Below are positions 25,000-34,279 of a stretch of 64,000 nt of DNA, in pieces. The stretch covers positions 1 to 64,000 of the forward strand of contig NZ_FTNC01000015.1 in the NCBI RefSeq assembly GCF_900156285.1. The letters are read 5' to 3'. Each line of letters starts with the position of its first letter. Position 1 is the first letter of the stretch. The translations under genes were made by a program, and so were the position numbers. Under the pieces are notes generated by a model that was not told the DNA's origin, did no database searches, and saw only the letters and a list, made by a program, of their open reading frames with translations. This DNA comes from Halanaerobium kushneri. Lineage in GTDB: Bacteria > Bacillota > Halanaerobiia > Halanaerobiales > Halanaerobiaceae.

Positions 25000-26100
25000 A
25001 TGCATTTAGTAATGGGATCTCCAAATAGATATATGCAGGAAAAAAATATTTTATTAGATGCCGGCCGGCATATTTCTCCCCTGGGAAATAAAGCTTTACT
25101 TGTGGGAGATGATACTACCTTAGAAGTGGTCAGAGAAAAACTCCATAAGAGTTTAAAAGAAAGTGAAATTAAATTTAGAGAAGAAGTTTTTGGTGGAGAA
25201 GTAACGAAAATGGAAGCTCAAAGAATTGCTGATTTACTTAAAAAAGAAAATTTTGATTTGATTGTAGGTATTGGTGGAGGTAAGGCTATTGATACAGCAA
25301 AAGCAGCGGCAGCTTATGCTGATCGCAAACTAATTACAATTCCTACTATTGCTTCAAACTGTGCTGCCTGGACTCCATTATCTGTTTTTTATGATGAGAA
25401 TGGAACTTTTGATGAATATATTATTTTTCAATACAGTCCGACTTTGGTACTTGTAGATACAGTAATTATTGCTGAGTCTCCAATTGATTATTTTAAAGCT
25501 GGAATTGCAGATACAGTAGTTAAATTTTATGAAGCCAGAGCCTCTGCCTCAAATAAAGAAAAAAATTCTCCAACAAGAACAGCTTTAAAGATTGCTGAAG
25601 AGTGCAAGGATATTTTGTTTGAATTTGGTGTCAGGGCAGCAGAGGACCTTGAGGCCAGAAAAGCTACTAAAGCAGTAGAAAAAACTGTTGATAGTATTAT
25701 TGCCCTGGGGGGAATGGTAGGAGGAATCGGTAGTGATAACTGCAGGATTGCTGCAGCCCATGCTGTTCATAATGGACTAACAGTTCTTCCGGGAACCCAT
25801 GACTTTTTACACGGGGAAAAAGTAGCCTTTGGTAATCTGGTTCAGCTGGAACTGGAAAATAGGAGCACTGAGTTTGATGAACTTATCTTTTTACTTAATA
25901 AAATTGACCAGCCAATAACTCTTGCTCAACTTGGTATAGATAATGTAAAGGAAAGTGATCTGGCAAAAGTAGCTGCCAAAAGCTGCAGTCCAGAAGAATC
26001 TATTCATAACCTTCCTTTTAAAGTAACTGAAGCAGATGTTTTAAAGGCTATTAAAAATGTTGATTTAAAAGCCAGAAAATACCTGAGTCAAATAAAATAA
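25000..26100 (+). CDS. GldA/YbdH-like iron-containing dehydrogenase
   Basis: A 366-residue glycerol-dehydrogenase-family protein: the NAD-binding GIGGGKAIDTAKAAA, TIPTIASNCAAWTPLS, metal ligands in GIADTVVKFYEAR and in AAAHAVHNG and THDFLHGEKVAFG. Escherichia coli YbdH (HcxA), a 2-oxoacid reductase, is encoded next to YbdL, and the same pairing occurs here. A likely reaction is NAD(P)H reduction of the oxoacid made by the upstream aminotransferase. The substrate is inferred only from context. Confidence 0.87.
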   Translation: MHLVMGSPNRYMQEKNILLDAGRHISPLGNKALLVGDDTTLEVVREKLHKSLKESEIKFREEVFGGEVTKMEAQRIADLLKKENFDLIVGIGGGKAIDTAKAAAAYADRKLITIPTIASNCAAWTPLSVFYDENGTFDEYIIFQYSPTLVLVDTVIIAESPIDYFKAGIADTVVKFYEARASASNKEKNSPTRTALKIAEECKDILFEFGVRAAEDLEARKATKAVEKTVDSIIALGGMVGGIGSDNCRIAAAHAVHNGLTVLPGTHDFLHGEKVAFGNLVQLELENRSTEFDELIFLLNKIDQPITLAQLGIDNVKESDLAKVAAKSCSPEESIHNLPFKVTEADVLKAIKNVDLKARKYLSQIK

Positions 26101-26255
26101 ATTTCCTTTTAAATATAACAGCCTTCCTGGTCTTAATTATAGAGTTTGATAAATATTCTTTTAATTTGCTTGTTTTATTACAGTCGAAATGTTAAAATTT
26201 GATAGACAAGAAAAATAAAAAATTATTAAATTTTAAGATACAGGAAGGTGCAAAA

Positions 26256-26975
26256 ATGAAGGATAAATTTATCAGTGATTTAAAAAAGACCGGGAAAAAG
26301 GGTATAGAAGAACTACTAATATTTTTGGAGGAGATAGATTTTTACAAAAAACCTGCCAGTATCAGGCATCATCTTAATGTTAGTGGTGGGTTATTAGAAC
26401 ACACAGAAAATGTAAAAAGAGAATATTTAAAATTAAATGAAGAGATAGATGCGGGAATCCCCCGGGAAAATATAATTATACAAGCTTCACTCCATGATTT
26501 AGAAAAATGTTTTGCCTATACTTCAGAGATGCAGCATACAATTACTCCAGGTCAAAATAACTTTTTGAGAAGTCTGGTTAGAGACAATATGGATATGTAT
26601 AACACTTATGGACTTGATAAATATGTAGAAAATAAGGAGTTTATTATTTCTAAAGAGTATGCCAGTGATTTAATTAAATGGTTTAAGGACGGCAGAAATG
26701 TTGCCCCACCAGAGGTGAGAAGTGACTGGGATTATAATGAAAATAATCTTCCCTTAAATCACTCAATGCGGGCAATTCTCGAGTCATCTAAATTTATTGA
26801 TTTAGAAGAAAGAGATGTGCTTGCTATTACTTACCATATGGGACCATATGGCCCTTTTGATGAGCGTAAAAGAAGCAGGGCTGAAGAACTCTATCCTGAC
26901 GTAAGACTTCTTCATCTGGCTGATTCTATTGCAACTAAAAAAGAGGATATTACCGAAGACTTAAACGGGAAATAA
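26256..26975 (+). CDS. HD-domain protein
   Basis: A 239-residue protein with an HD phosphohydrolase-type core: RHHLNVSGGLLEHTENV followed by QASLHDLEKCF and later HSMRAI and TYHMGPYGPFDER. The family hydrolyses phosphoester bonds in nucleotides or signalling molecules; the substrate here is unknown. The start is placed at ATG 26256, behind AGGAAGGTG, rather than 57 bases upstream. No operon partner. Confidence 0.85.
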   Translation: MKDKFISDLKKTGKKGIEELLIFLEEIDFYKKPASIRHHLNVSGGLLEHTENVKREYLKLNEEIDAGIPRENIIIQASLHDLEKCFAYTSEMQHTITPGQNNFLRSLVRDNMDMYNTYGLDKYVENKEFIISKEYASDLIKWFKDGRNVAPPEVRSDWDYNENNLPLNHSMRAILESSKFIDLEERDVLAITYHMGPYGPFDERKRSRAEELYPDVRLLHLADSIATKKEDITEDLNGK

Positions 26976-27059
26976 ATAATTTGTATTAAAAATTAAAAAC
27001 TAGATTACTAATTATAGCTATCAATTTTTATAGTCCTTGTAATTGAGGTGTTTTTAATA

Positions 27060-28172
27060 ATGAAAAAGAGAATAGAAATATCCCAGGAAGAGATTGATTA
27101 TCTTAAAGCTAAGGACCAGCGTATGTCAGATTTAATTGAATATGTTGGCGAAATTAATAGACAGTACAATCCTGATTATTTTACTGCTTTAACTCAGAGT
27201 ATTGTCTATCAACAGCTTTCTGCCCAGGCTGCTGATTCTATCTGGAAAAAAGTAACTGATCTTCTTCCTGAATTAACTCCGGAGGCTGTTGCTTCTGTCT
27301 CAAATAAAGAGCTTAAAGAATCTGGACTTTCTGAAAGGAAAATTGATTATCTTAATAATCTGGCAGAGGCTGTTCTGGAAGATAAAGTTCAGCTGGCAAA
27401 TATTGATCAGCTGTCAGACCAGGAAATTATTGATCAATTAGTAGAAGTTAAAGGGATTGGCCGCTGGACTGCAGAGATGTTTTTAATCTTTTCTTTAGTT
27501 AGAAGAGATGTAATTAGTTATAATGATTTAGGCATCAGGAAGGGAATTCAGTGGTTTTATGGTTTGAAATCTGAACCAGATGAAAAGGATTTTAAAAAAT
27601 TTAAAAGTACATTTTCTCCCTATAATACGGCAGCTTCTTTTTATATCTGGGAGGTAACTACTCAGAATTTAGATCAAGATTTTAAGAGTGCAGCAGAACT
27701 AAAAACTGATAATAAAGTAGCTTATTATGATTCTCCTATTGGATTAATAGAAATTCAGGCTGATAAAGGTGAACTAATAAGTCTTCATTTTAAAGATAAA
27801 AAGCCTTATCAGCAGGATATGACAGCTGTTTTATTAGAGACCAAAAAGCAGCTGGATCAATATTTTGCAGGAGCAAGAAAAAAGTTTGAACTTCCACTTA
27901 AAATTGAAGGCACTGATTTTCAAAAAAGAGTCTGGAAACAGTTAATAGAGATTCCTTATGGAGATACTTTTTCTTATAAGGAAGTGGCAGAAGCAATATC
28001 AAATGATAAAGCATATAGAGCAGTTGGGAATGCTAATAATAGAAATAGTATTCCACTTATTATCCCCTGTCACCGGGTAACTGCAAGTAATGGTAAGTTA
28101 GGTGGCTATGGAGCAGGAATTTGGCGAAAGAAATGGCTGCTTAAACATGAAAAAGAAAATTTATATTTTTAA
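27060..28172 (+). CDS. Fusion of DNA-3-methyladenine glycosylase and O6-methylguanine methyltransferase
   Basis: A 370-residue fusion. Residues about 1-215 are an AlkA-type HhH-GPD glycosylase: SIVYQQLSAQAADSIW, the hairpin VKGIGRWTAEM and catalytic Asp156 in YNDLGI. Residues about 220-370 are a complete Ogt/MGMT domain: FQKRVWKQLIEIPYGDTFSY and IIPCHRV with acceptor Cys337, then GGYGAG. One protein could remove alkylated purines and directly reverse O6-alkylguanine. The two domains are usually separate genes. Start ATG 27060. Confidence 0.93.
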   Translation: MKKRIEISQEEIDYLKAKDQRMSDLIEYVGEINRQYNPDYFTALTQSIVYQQLSAQAADSIWKKVTDLLPELTPEAVASVSNKELKESGLSERKIDYLNNLAEAVLEDKVQLANIDQLSDQEIIDQLVEVKGIGRWTAEMFLIFSLVRRDVISYNDLGIRKGIQWFYGLKSEPDEKDFKKFKSTFSPYNTAASFYIWEVTTQNLDQDFKSAAELKTDNKVAYYDSPIGLIEIQADKGELISLHFKDKKPYQQDMTAVLLETKKQLDQYFAGARKKFELPLKIEGTDFQKRVWKQLIEIPYGDTFSYKEVAEAISNDKAYRAVGNANNRNSIPLIIPCHRVTASNGKLGGYGAGIWRKKWLLKHEKENLYF

Positions 28173-28180
28173 TGATGAAA

Positions 28181-28222
28181 CTGATATTTTCTACTTTTAA
28201 AAGTAGAAAATATCAGTTTTTT
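28181..28222 (+). terminator. Terminator with perfect 36-bp palindrome
   Basis: CTGATATTTTCTACTTTT (28181-28198) is followed immediately by its exact complement (28199-28216) and a T-run. With no spare loop bases it is an unusually long perfect hairpin. Confidence 0.92.
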
Positions 28223-28488
28223 ACTTTATTAGAAGAAAAAAATTAAAAAGTTGTATATTTAATTATTTTTTTATTTTATTTTGATATTTTGTATTAAAGT
28301 AATTAATCTCAAGTATGGAAACATAATATAATAATATTAAAAATAATAAAGGAAAAACATTTATTTTATTGAATCTTATATTAGTAATATTTTATTTAGA
28401 GAAACTTTATAAACTGAGTAAAGTAAAATTATAAAGTGAGAAAAGTCTTAATTAAATGCTTACTGGCAAAAATTGTGGGTGAAGTGAA
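28223..28488. other. AT-rich intergenic stretch, no gene seen
   Basis: About 266 bases, very AT-rich. A hairpin ACTTTATA/TATAAAGT lies around 28403-28437. I see no open frame with a ribosome site and no convincing promoter pair. Confidence 0.5.
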
Positions 28489-29397
28489 ATGGATATATTA
28501 TTAGAAGATATCCGTGCTAAAAATGCAAATAAAATTACCTGGATTGGATTTTTTGTAAATCTTATTTTAACAGTAATTAAATTAATTGCAGGAATATTAG
28601 GGAATAGCACTGCAATGATTGCTGATGCCATTCATTCTCTATCAGATTTCACAACGGATATAGTTGTTTTAATCAGTTTTAGAATAGTTAGAAAACCACC
28701 TGATAAAGACCATAATTATGGTCATGGGAAATTTGAAACTCTTGCAACAATAATTATTGGTATCGCATTATTTATTGTTGGATTAGGAATTTTATATTCT
28801 AGTATAAAAAATATTTATTTAGTAATTATATTAAAAAATAATCTAGAATCACCTGGGATTATTGCAGTAATTACAGCATTATTATCAATGATAACAAAAG
28901 AGCTATTATTTAGATTTACATTAAAAATAGGTCAGGAGATAAAGAGCTCTGCAGTAATTGCAAATGCATGGCATCACAGATCTGATGCATTTTCTTCTAT
29001 TGGAACTTTTCTAGGTATAGGAGGAGCAATTTTATTAGGAGATAATTGGGAAATATTAGATCCGATTGCAGCAATAATTGTTAGTATATTTATCATGAAA
29101 ACCGCTTATGACATTTCAATAGGTAGTATCAAAGAATTACTCGAAGAATCCCTTGATGTTATCACTAATAAAGAAATATTAGAAATTATAGAAAATGTTG
29201 ATAAAGTTAGATCACCACATGAACTAAAAACAAGAAAAGTTGGAAATAAAATCATAATTGATATTCATATAAATGTTGAAAATACTTTAAATATTATTGA
29301 GGCTCATAAAATTAATGATGAAATCGAAAGAAAAATTAAAGCAGTATATGGTAATGATACTATTATAAATATTCATACTGAACCTGAAGATGATTAA
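28489..29397 (+). CDS. Cation diffusion facilitator (CDF) family transporter
   Basis: A 302-residue CDF transporter with six membrane helices and a C-terminal cytosolic metallochaperone-like domain. The transport site is formed by His49/Asp53 (IHSLSD) and His162/Asp166 (HHRSD), an HD-HD set like that of zinc-selective eukaryotic ZnTs, whereas YiiP has DD-HD. Zinc or another divalent metal is likely exported by proton exchange. The codons are more AT-rich than in neighbouring operons. Confidence 0.93.
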   Translation: MDILLEDIRAKNANKITWIGFFVNLILTVIKLIAGILGNSTAMIADAIHSLSDFTTDIVVLISFRIVRKPPDKDHNYGHGKFETLATIIIGIALFIVGLGILYSSIKNIYLVIILKNNLESPGIIAVITALLSMITKELLFRFTLKIGQEIKSSAVIANAWHHRSDAFSSIGTFLGIGGAILLGDNWEILDPIAAIIVSIFIMKTAYDISIGSIKELLEESLDVITNKEILEIIENVDKVRSPHELKTRKVGNKIIIDIHINVENTLNIIEAHKINDEIERKIKAVYGNDTIINIHTEPEDD

Positions 29398-29420
29398 ATA
29401 TGATAATATGGGGGGATATA

Positions 29421-29987
29421 ATGAAAGCAATAATTATTAGTGGGTCCCCAAGAAAAAAGGGAAACACAGAAGCAGTACTGTCTTTGTTTGAAAATAAATT
29501 AAAAAATCATGGCATTTCTACAAAAATGATTAGTTTGTCAGATAAGGATATAAATCATTGTTTGCATTGTGACAAATGTATAGGTATAAATAGCTGTACT
29601 CAAAATGATGACTTTAATAATATATATAAATTAGTTTTACAAAATAAGGGATTAATTATTGGAAGTCCAGTTTATGTAGGTGCTCCTACCTCATTAATAT
29701 TGGCTCTGCTGCAAAGAATGACATATGTTTCGTTTAATAATAATCAAACATTGTCAAAAAAAATTGGAGGACCAATTGCAATAGCTGGGGAAACGGGGCA
29801 CCTTACTGCAATAAATTGTTTAGTTGATTTTTATTTAGTTAATGAAATGATAATACCAAGTTCGAATTATTGGAATATAGGTACTGTAGTTAACGCGAGA
29901 GATGTATTAAAAGAGGAAAATGGATTATCATATCTAAAAAGATTTGCGAAAAATTTTGCTTGGTTAATTAGAAAAATAGAGGAGTGA
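29421..29987 (+). CDS. Iron-sulfur flavoprotein-like NAD(P)H oxidoreductase
   Basis: A 188-residue flavodoxin-fold protein: the FMN phosphate loop GSPRKKGNTEAVL, then a cysteine set CLHCDKCIGINSC (Cys47, 50, 53, 59) as in iron-sulfur flavoproteins, and GSPVYVGAPTSL. It probably moves electrons between NAD(P)H and an acceptor. ATG 29421 follows GGGGGG, 23 bases after the CDF gene. Its AT-rich composition matches the neighbours 28489-30289. Confidence 0.88.
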   Translation: MKAIIISGSPRKKGNTEAVLSLFENKLKNHGISTKMISLSDKDINHCLHCDKCIGINSCTQNDDFNNIYKLVLQNKGLIIGSPVYVGAPTSLILALLQRMTYVSFNNNQTLSKKIGGPIAIAGETGHLTAINCLVDFYLVNEMIIPSSNYWNIGTVVNARDVLKEENGLSYLKRFAKNFAWLIRKIEE

Positions 29988-29992
29988 ATTTA

Positions 29993-30289
29993 GTGAAAAA
30001 TGTTGATAGGTTATTTGTGAGAATAGATTATACAAATAATAATAAAGATTTTGGGAATAATGATTTTGATGATCATATAGATTACCTGACGAAAATTTCG
30101 GCAGAAAGATTTTTTATTGGTGGAGGGTTTGAAAATAAGAAAGGCGGGATGATAATTTTTAAAGCTAGAAATTTAAAAGAGGCAAAGAAAATAGCCAAAA
30201 ATGATCCTTTAATAAAAAGAGGATTATATACTTATGAGATATATGAATGGAATTTAGTTTTAATATCTGAGGAATCAGGCAAGCTTTAG
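29993..30289 (+). CDS. YCII-related domain protein
   Basis: A 98-residue protein with the YciI-like ferredoxin-fold pattern: DDHIDYLTKI (His-Asp active-site pair), IGGGFENKKGGMIIF and NDPLIKRGLYTYEIYEW. The function of most family members is unknown. GTG 29993 is preferred over GTG 29984 because GGAG lies too near the latter. It is packed 5 bases after the flavoprotein, indicating one transcript. Confidence 0.82.
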   Translation: MKNVDRLFVRIDYTNNNKDFGNNDFDDHIDYLTKISAERFFIGGGFENKKGGMIIFKARNLKEAKKIAKNDPLIKRGLYTYEIYEWNLVLISEESGKL

Positions 30290-30443
30290 TAATCGGTTAA
30301 CAGAAAGTGCAGATGGAAATCCTTAAAAAATGCCCTGACAGAAATAAATACTTCTGATAAAATCACGATTATTAATCAGCTTAAGTAAGATTATAATGCG
30401 GCAGAACTATGCCGAATTTTTAATTTAAAGGGAGGGATTACTT

Positions 30444-31166
30444 TTGAGTAATAAAAAAATAATAAATACAGAAATTATAAACTCCAGAGATGGTGTCTTC
30501 GATATGTTAGATATTTTGATGGAGGAAAGAGAAAGTGAATTTTGGGATAAATTTTATTCAGATCGAGAAAAAGAAATACCTTTTTTTAAGAATAAAGTAG
30601 ATGAAAACTTAGTTGATTATATTAAAAATGACTATTTAAAACCTGGGAGAACGCTTGAAATTGGTTGTGGCCCGGGAAGAAATGCAATTTATTTGGCAAA
30701 AAATAATTTTGCTGTTGAGGCTATAGATTACTCGGAAGTTTCTATTGAATGGGCAGAGGATAGAGCAGAAGCAGCAGATGTGTCAGTAGATTTTCAATGT
30801 CTGTCATTTTTTGATTATGATACAGCAGAAGAAACGTTTGATTTTATATATGATTCAGGAGTTTTACATCATATAAAACCACACAGAAGGTTTGAATATT
30901 TGAGAAAAATATGGAAACTGCTTAAACCTAATTCTTATTTTGCTTTAGTTTGCTTTAACCTTAAGGGTGGTGCTAACATATCAGATTATGATGTTTACCG
31001 TAATTATTCAATGAAGGGTGGGTTAGGTTTTAGTGAATATAAGTTGAAAAAAGTTTTAAGCCCTTTTTTTGATATTATTGAATTTAGAGAAATGAAAAAG
31101 ATGGAAACAGATCTGTTTGGTGAAGAATTCTTGTGGACTGCTTTAATGAAAAAAAGTCGTACCTAA
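30444..31166 (+). CDS. SAM-dependent methyltransferase
   Basis: A 240-residue class I methyltransferase of the tellurite-resistance TehB/Methyltransf_11 style: WDKFYSDREKEIPFF, motif I LEIGCGPGRNAIYLA, motif II EAIDYSEVSIEWA and DFIYDSGVLHHI. The substrate is unknown. TTG 30444 is the start, behind GGGAGGG. It stands alone; the gap before it (30290-30443) shows only weak hairpin sequence. Confidence 0.88.
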   Translation: MSNKKIINTEIINSRDGVFDMLDILMEERESEFWDKFYSDREKEIPFFKNKVDENLVDYIKNDYLKPGRTLEIGCGPGRNAIYLAKNNFAVEAIDYSEVSIEWAEDRAEAADVSVDFQCLSFFDYDTAEETFDFIYDSGVLHHIKPHRRFEYLRKIWKLLKPNSYFALVCFNLKGGANISDYDVYRNYSMKGGLGFSEYKLKKVLSPFFDIIEFREMKKMETDLFGEEFLWTALMKKSRT

Positions 31167-31200
31167 CTTTGATGAACAAATAATCTTGGTTTAACTTAAA

Positions 31201-31389
31201 GACAGTAACGATGTTGTTGCTTGTTTGAAAATGATCCATATAGCTATGGATGAAAATTATTATGATGAAAATAAAAAGGGACGATATGGTGACACAGGAT
31301 ATATTTATAATATTCATTCTCCCAGAAACCCAGATAATGGCGAGATTTTTAATACCAGTCTTGGTATTTTAAAGAAATATAAAGCTTGA
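31201..31389 (+). pseudogene. Possible gene remnant, C-terminal piece
   Basis: One open frame of 62 codons (beginning DSNDVVACLKMIHIAMDEN and ending NTSLGILKKYKA) with no ribosome site and a stop just upstream. The residue composition looks protein-like, so it may be the C-terminal end of a lost gene. I do not recognise the family. Confidence 0.4.
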
Positions 31390-31398
31390 TGGGCTATT

Positions 31399-31908
31399 CT
31401 AAAATTTATTCCAGACCAGCACGTCAGATAGAGCTTTTTTAGAAGGCATGTTTACACTCTCTTCATCATAATAACCAACAGACATCAAGGTCATTAATTC
31501 CATATCCTGGGGACAATTAACCACTTCTTCCATCTGTTTTGAATGTTCTTTTTGATAGGAATTAACCCAGCAGGTACCAAGATTATGTGACTTAGCAGCT
31601 ATCATAATATTTTCGGTAGCAGCTGATGCATCCTGTAGAGGAGTAGTAGCTTTATCCTGGTTTATAAAAACAGCTATACAGGCTCCAGCTTCTTCAATAA
31701 ATCTACCATACCGAGCAAGGGAGGCAATTTTGCTTTTGGTTTTTTGATCAGTAATAACTAAAAAAGACCAGGCCTGTCTATTGTTACCGGTGGGTGCAAG
31801 TCGAGCACAATCAATTATTTCCTCAAGAATTTCCTCCGGTATTTTTTTATTAATATATTTCCTGACACTTCTCCGCTCTTTAATATTTTTAATAGTCTCA
31901 TTTGACAT
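31399..31908 (-). CDS. Nitroreductase-family flavoprotein
   Basis: A 169-residue FMN nitroreductase-fold protein: IKERRSVRKYINKKIP, ARLAPTGNNRQAW (FMN phosphate contact), ASAATENIMIAAKSHNLGTCW and SVGYYDEE. The family reduces nitro compounds or quinones, and some members act on other flavin substrates. It is transcribed leftward, alone, behind GGAGG. Confidence 0.92.
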   Translation of the reverse strand: MSNETIKNIKERRSVRKYINKKIPEEILEEIIDCARLAPTGNNRQAWSFLVITDQKTKSKIASLARYGRFIEEAGACIAVFINQDKATTPLQDASAATENIMIAAKSHNLGTCWVNSYQKEHSKQMEEVVNCPQDMELMTLMSVGYYDEESVNMPSKKALSDVLVWNKF

Positions 31909-32103
31909 AATCTATTCCTCCTTTTAAAATTTATACTTTATATTAGATTATCATTAAATAGACTGATTTTGCAAATTTGTTATAATTATAAAATAGGAGC
32001 TTAATATTTAAAATCTATAATCACTTTTCCTTTCTTAAAAGTCAATTTCTTGCTATAATAATTACAGTAATTAAAATTTTTATCAGTTTGGAAAGGTGAT
32101 TAG

Positions 32104-32616
32104 ATGAGTTTATCAATTATTGCAGCAATGGATCAGAATCAATTAATAGGGAAAGATGAAAAAATACCCTGGGATTTGCCGGCGGATTTAAAATACTTTA
32201 AAAAAACAACTATGGGAGCACCCGTAGTTATGGGGAGAAAGACTTTTGAGTCAATTGGCTTTCCCTTACCAGGTAGAAGAAATATCATTCTGACCAGAAA
32301 TAAAGATTATGCAGCTGAAGGCTGTGAGGTAGTTCATTCTCAGAAAGAAATATTAGCTGAGTTTTTAGAAATAGAAGAAGAAGCTTTTATAATTGGCGGA
32401 GCCGAAATTTATAGACAATTTTTACCTTATTGTAATAAATTATATTTAACAATTATTGACCATGAATTTTCTGGTGATACATATTTCCCTGAGTTTGACC
32501 GGCAGAATTGGGATCAGATATCAGAAAAGGAAGGCAAGACTGACAGCAGCAATCCTTATCAATATTCCTATCATGTTTATCAGCGTAAAAATAAAAATTA
32601 TAGGAGTGATTTTTAA
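32104..32616 (+). CDS. folA: Dihydrofolate reductase
   Basis: A 170-residue DHFR that makes tetrahydrofolate with [45 protein letters not shown] and [11 protein letters not shown] are all canonical. The stop overlaps the thyA start by one base (TAATG), indicating translational coupling. Order folA-thyA is reversed from the more common thyA-folA. Confidence 0.97.
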   Translation: MSLSIIAAMDQNQLIGKDEKIPWDLPADLKYFKKTTMGAPVVMGRKTFESIGFPLPGRRNIILTRNKDYAAEGCEVVHSQKEILAEFLEIEEEAFIIGGAEIYRQFLPYCNKLYLTIIDHEFSGDTYFPEFDRQNWDQISEKEGKTDSSNPYQYSYHVYQRKNKNYRSDF

Positions 32617-33407
32617 TGAAGCAGTATCTTGAAATGTGTCAGCATATTTTAGACAATGGAGTGGATCGAGAAGATCGAACAGGAACAGGCACCCGCAGTA
32701 TCTTTGGCCATCAGCTGAGATTTGATCTGCAGGAGGGTTTTCCTTTAATGACAACCAAAAAAGTATACTGGAAGGGAGTTGCTTATGAGCTGCTCTGGTT
32801 TTTAAAGGGAGACACTAATATTAAATACCTGAATGATAATGATGTCCATATCTGGGACGAATGGGCTGATGAAAATGGAGATTTAGGTAATGTCTACGGT
32901 CACCAGTGGAGGAGCTGGGAAGGAAGAGAAGGTACAGTAGATCAGATTTCTCAGGTTATTGAACAGATTAAGGATAATCCTTATTCAAGGAGATTAATTG
33001 TTAATGCCTGGAATGTGGGAGATTTAGATAAGATGGCTTTACCACCATGTCATCTGCTGTTTCAATTTTATGTAGCTGATGGTAAGCTTTCCTGTCAGTT
33101 ATATCAGCGATCCTGTGATACTTTCTTAGGAGTACCATTTAATATTGCAAGCTACAGTCTGCTGACCCATATGATAGCTCATGTTGTGGGACTAGAAGTT
33201 GGTGAATTCGTCTGGACTGGTGGTGATGTGCATATTTATCAGAATCATTTTGATCAGATTAAAGAACAGTTGAGCAGAGAACCAAGACCACTGCCCCAGA
33301 TTAAAATTAATGCAGAAACTGACAATATTTTTGATATTGACTTTGAAGATATTGAGCTGATTGGCTATGACCCTCATCCTACTATAAAGGGAGAAGTTTC
33401 AGTTTAA
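32616..33407 (+). CDS. thyA: Thymidylate synthase ThyA
   Basis: A 263-residue ThyA that methylates dUMP with methylene-tetrahydrofolate, producing dihydrofolate for Fol[19 protein letters not shown], catalytic Cys145 in [28 protein letters not shown] and DVHIYQNH are diagnostic. The family length is normal. Coupled with folA by a one-base overlap. Confidence 0.98.
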   Translation: MKQYLEMCQHILDNGVDREDRTGTGTRSIFGHQLRFDLQEGFPLMTTKKVYWKGVAYELLWFLKGDTNIKYLNDNDVHIWDEWADENGDLGNVYGHQWRSWEGREGTVDQISQVIEQIKDNPYSRRLIVNAWNVGDLDKMALPPCHLLFQFYVADGKLSCQLYQRSCDTFLGVPFNIASYSLLTHMIAHVVGLEVGEFVWTGGDVHIYQNHFDQIKEQLSREPRPLPQIKINAETDNIFDIDFEDIELIGYDPHPTIKGEVSV

Positions 33408-33427
33408 TTGAAAAAGGAGAATAGTTA

Positions 33428-33598
33428 ATGAGACTATTAAGACTTAAAAATTGGGGTTTATCCCTGAAATTAAAAACTTTATTTTTAAAAGCTGTCTCAA
33501 TTATAACTTCTCTGCTGTTAGCAGTTCTTTTGCTATTTGCATTTCCTTTAATAGCAAAAGATTCTGTAGCAGGGGGAAGCTTTTCAGATAAAAAATAG
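33428..33598 (+). CDS. 56-residue single-helix membrane peptide
   Basis: A short open frame beginning MRLLRLKNWG behind AAAAGGAG, 20 bases after thyA. It has a basic start, one hydrophobic helix (AVSIITSLLLAVLLLFAFPLI, about residues 22-42) and a polar tail. It could be a signal peptide or membrane anchor of a truncated gene or a genuine small protein. I do not recognise it. Confidence 0.5.
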   Translation: MRLLRLKNWGLSLKLKTLFLKAVSIITSLLLAVLLLFAFPLIAKDSVAGGSFSDKK

Positions 33599-33659
33599 TC
33601 AGAATTTTGGCAAGTTAATATTTATAAACTATATTTTATTTTTTAACAGGGAGGACACA

Positions 33660-34244
33660 ATGACTAAATCAATTAGAAAAGATATTAAAATTCGTCCGGA
33701 AACTCATAAAGACTATCAAGATATTATATCGCTTGTACTCCGGTCTTTTGCAGAAGGAACACCATATTCAGATGGTACTGATGTTTTAGCATTAATTGAA
33801 GAAATTAGAGATTCCAAATATTATATACCGGGACTATCATTTGTAGCTGAACTTGATAATAAAATTGTCGGACACTTTTTATTTTCACATTTTCCTTTAT
33901 CTGCAGCAAAAGAAGGCGGATATAAAAATGAAGCTGAAACTGAAATAGTTATGCTGGCCCCGGTAGCAGTACATGCAGATTACTTTAAGCAGGGAATAGG
34001 TACTGCTATGCTGACTCAGGGAATTGCAAAAGTAAGAGAGTTAGGATATCGGGGAATAACAGTTGAAGGTGATTTTAATTTTTACAACAGGCTCGGCTTT
34101 AAGACTTCAGGTAAATATGATATTTATCCAACCAGCGGCTATCCTATGGAAGATCCAAGGTGTATGATGTGTCAGGAAACTTTTCCGGGTTCACTTGCAG
34201 ACATTAAAGGTTATGTGGTCTATGATATGTATTATAATGCTTAA
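33660..34244 (+). CDS. GNAT-family N-acetyltransferase
   Basis: A 194-residue acetyltransferase: IRPETHKDYQDI, VGHFLFSHFP, then the acetyl-CoA loop region HADYFKQGIGTAML and YRGITVEGDFNFYNRLGF. It resembles YhbS-like putative acetyltransferases. Acceptor unknown. ATG 33660 follows GGGAGG. Confidence 0.9.
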   Translation: MTKSIRKDIKIRPETHKDYQDIISLVLRSFAEGTPYSDGTDVLALIEEIRDSKYYIPGLSFVAELDNKIVGHFLFSHFPLSAAKEGGYKNEAETEIVMLAPVAVHADYFKQGIGTAMLTQGIAKVRELGYRGITVEGDFNFYNRLGFKTSGKYDIYPTSGYPMEDPRCMMCQETFPGSLADIKGYVVYDMYYNA

Positions 34245-34279
34245 AAAAGTGTTATTAACTATCAGAAAAGGAGGTAATT

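Noticed and set aside
28181-28216. Insertion-sequence end or attachment site
   Set aside because: The palindrome is followed by a T-run and lies directly after a stop codon, as a terminator; no transposase or target duplication is seen.
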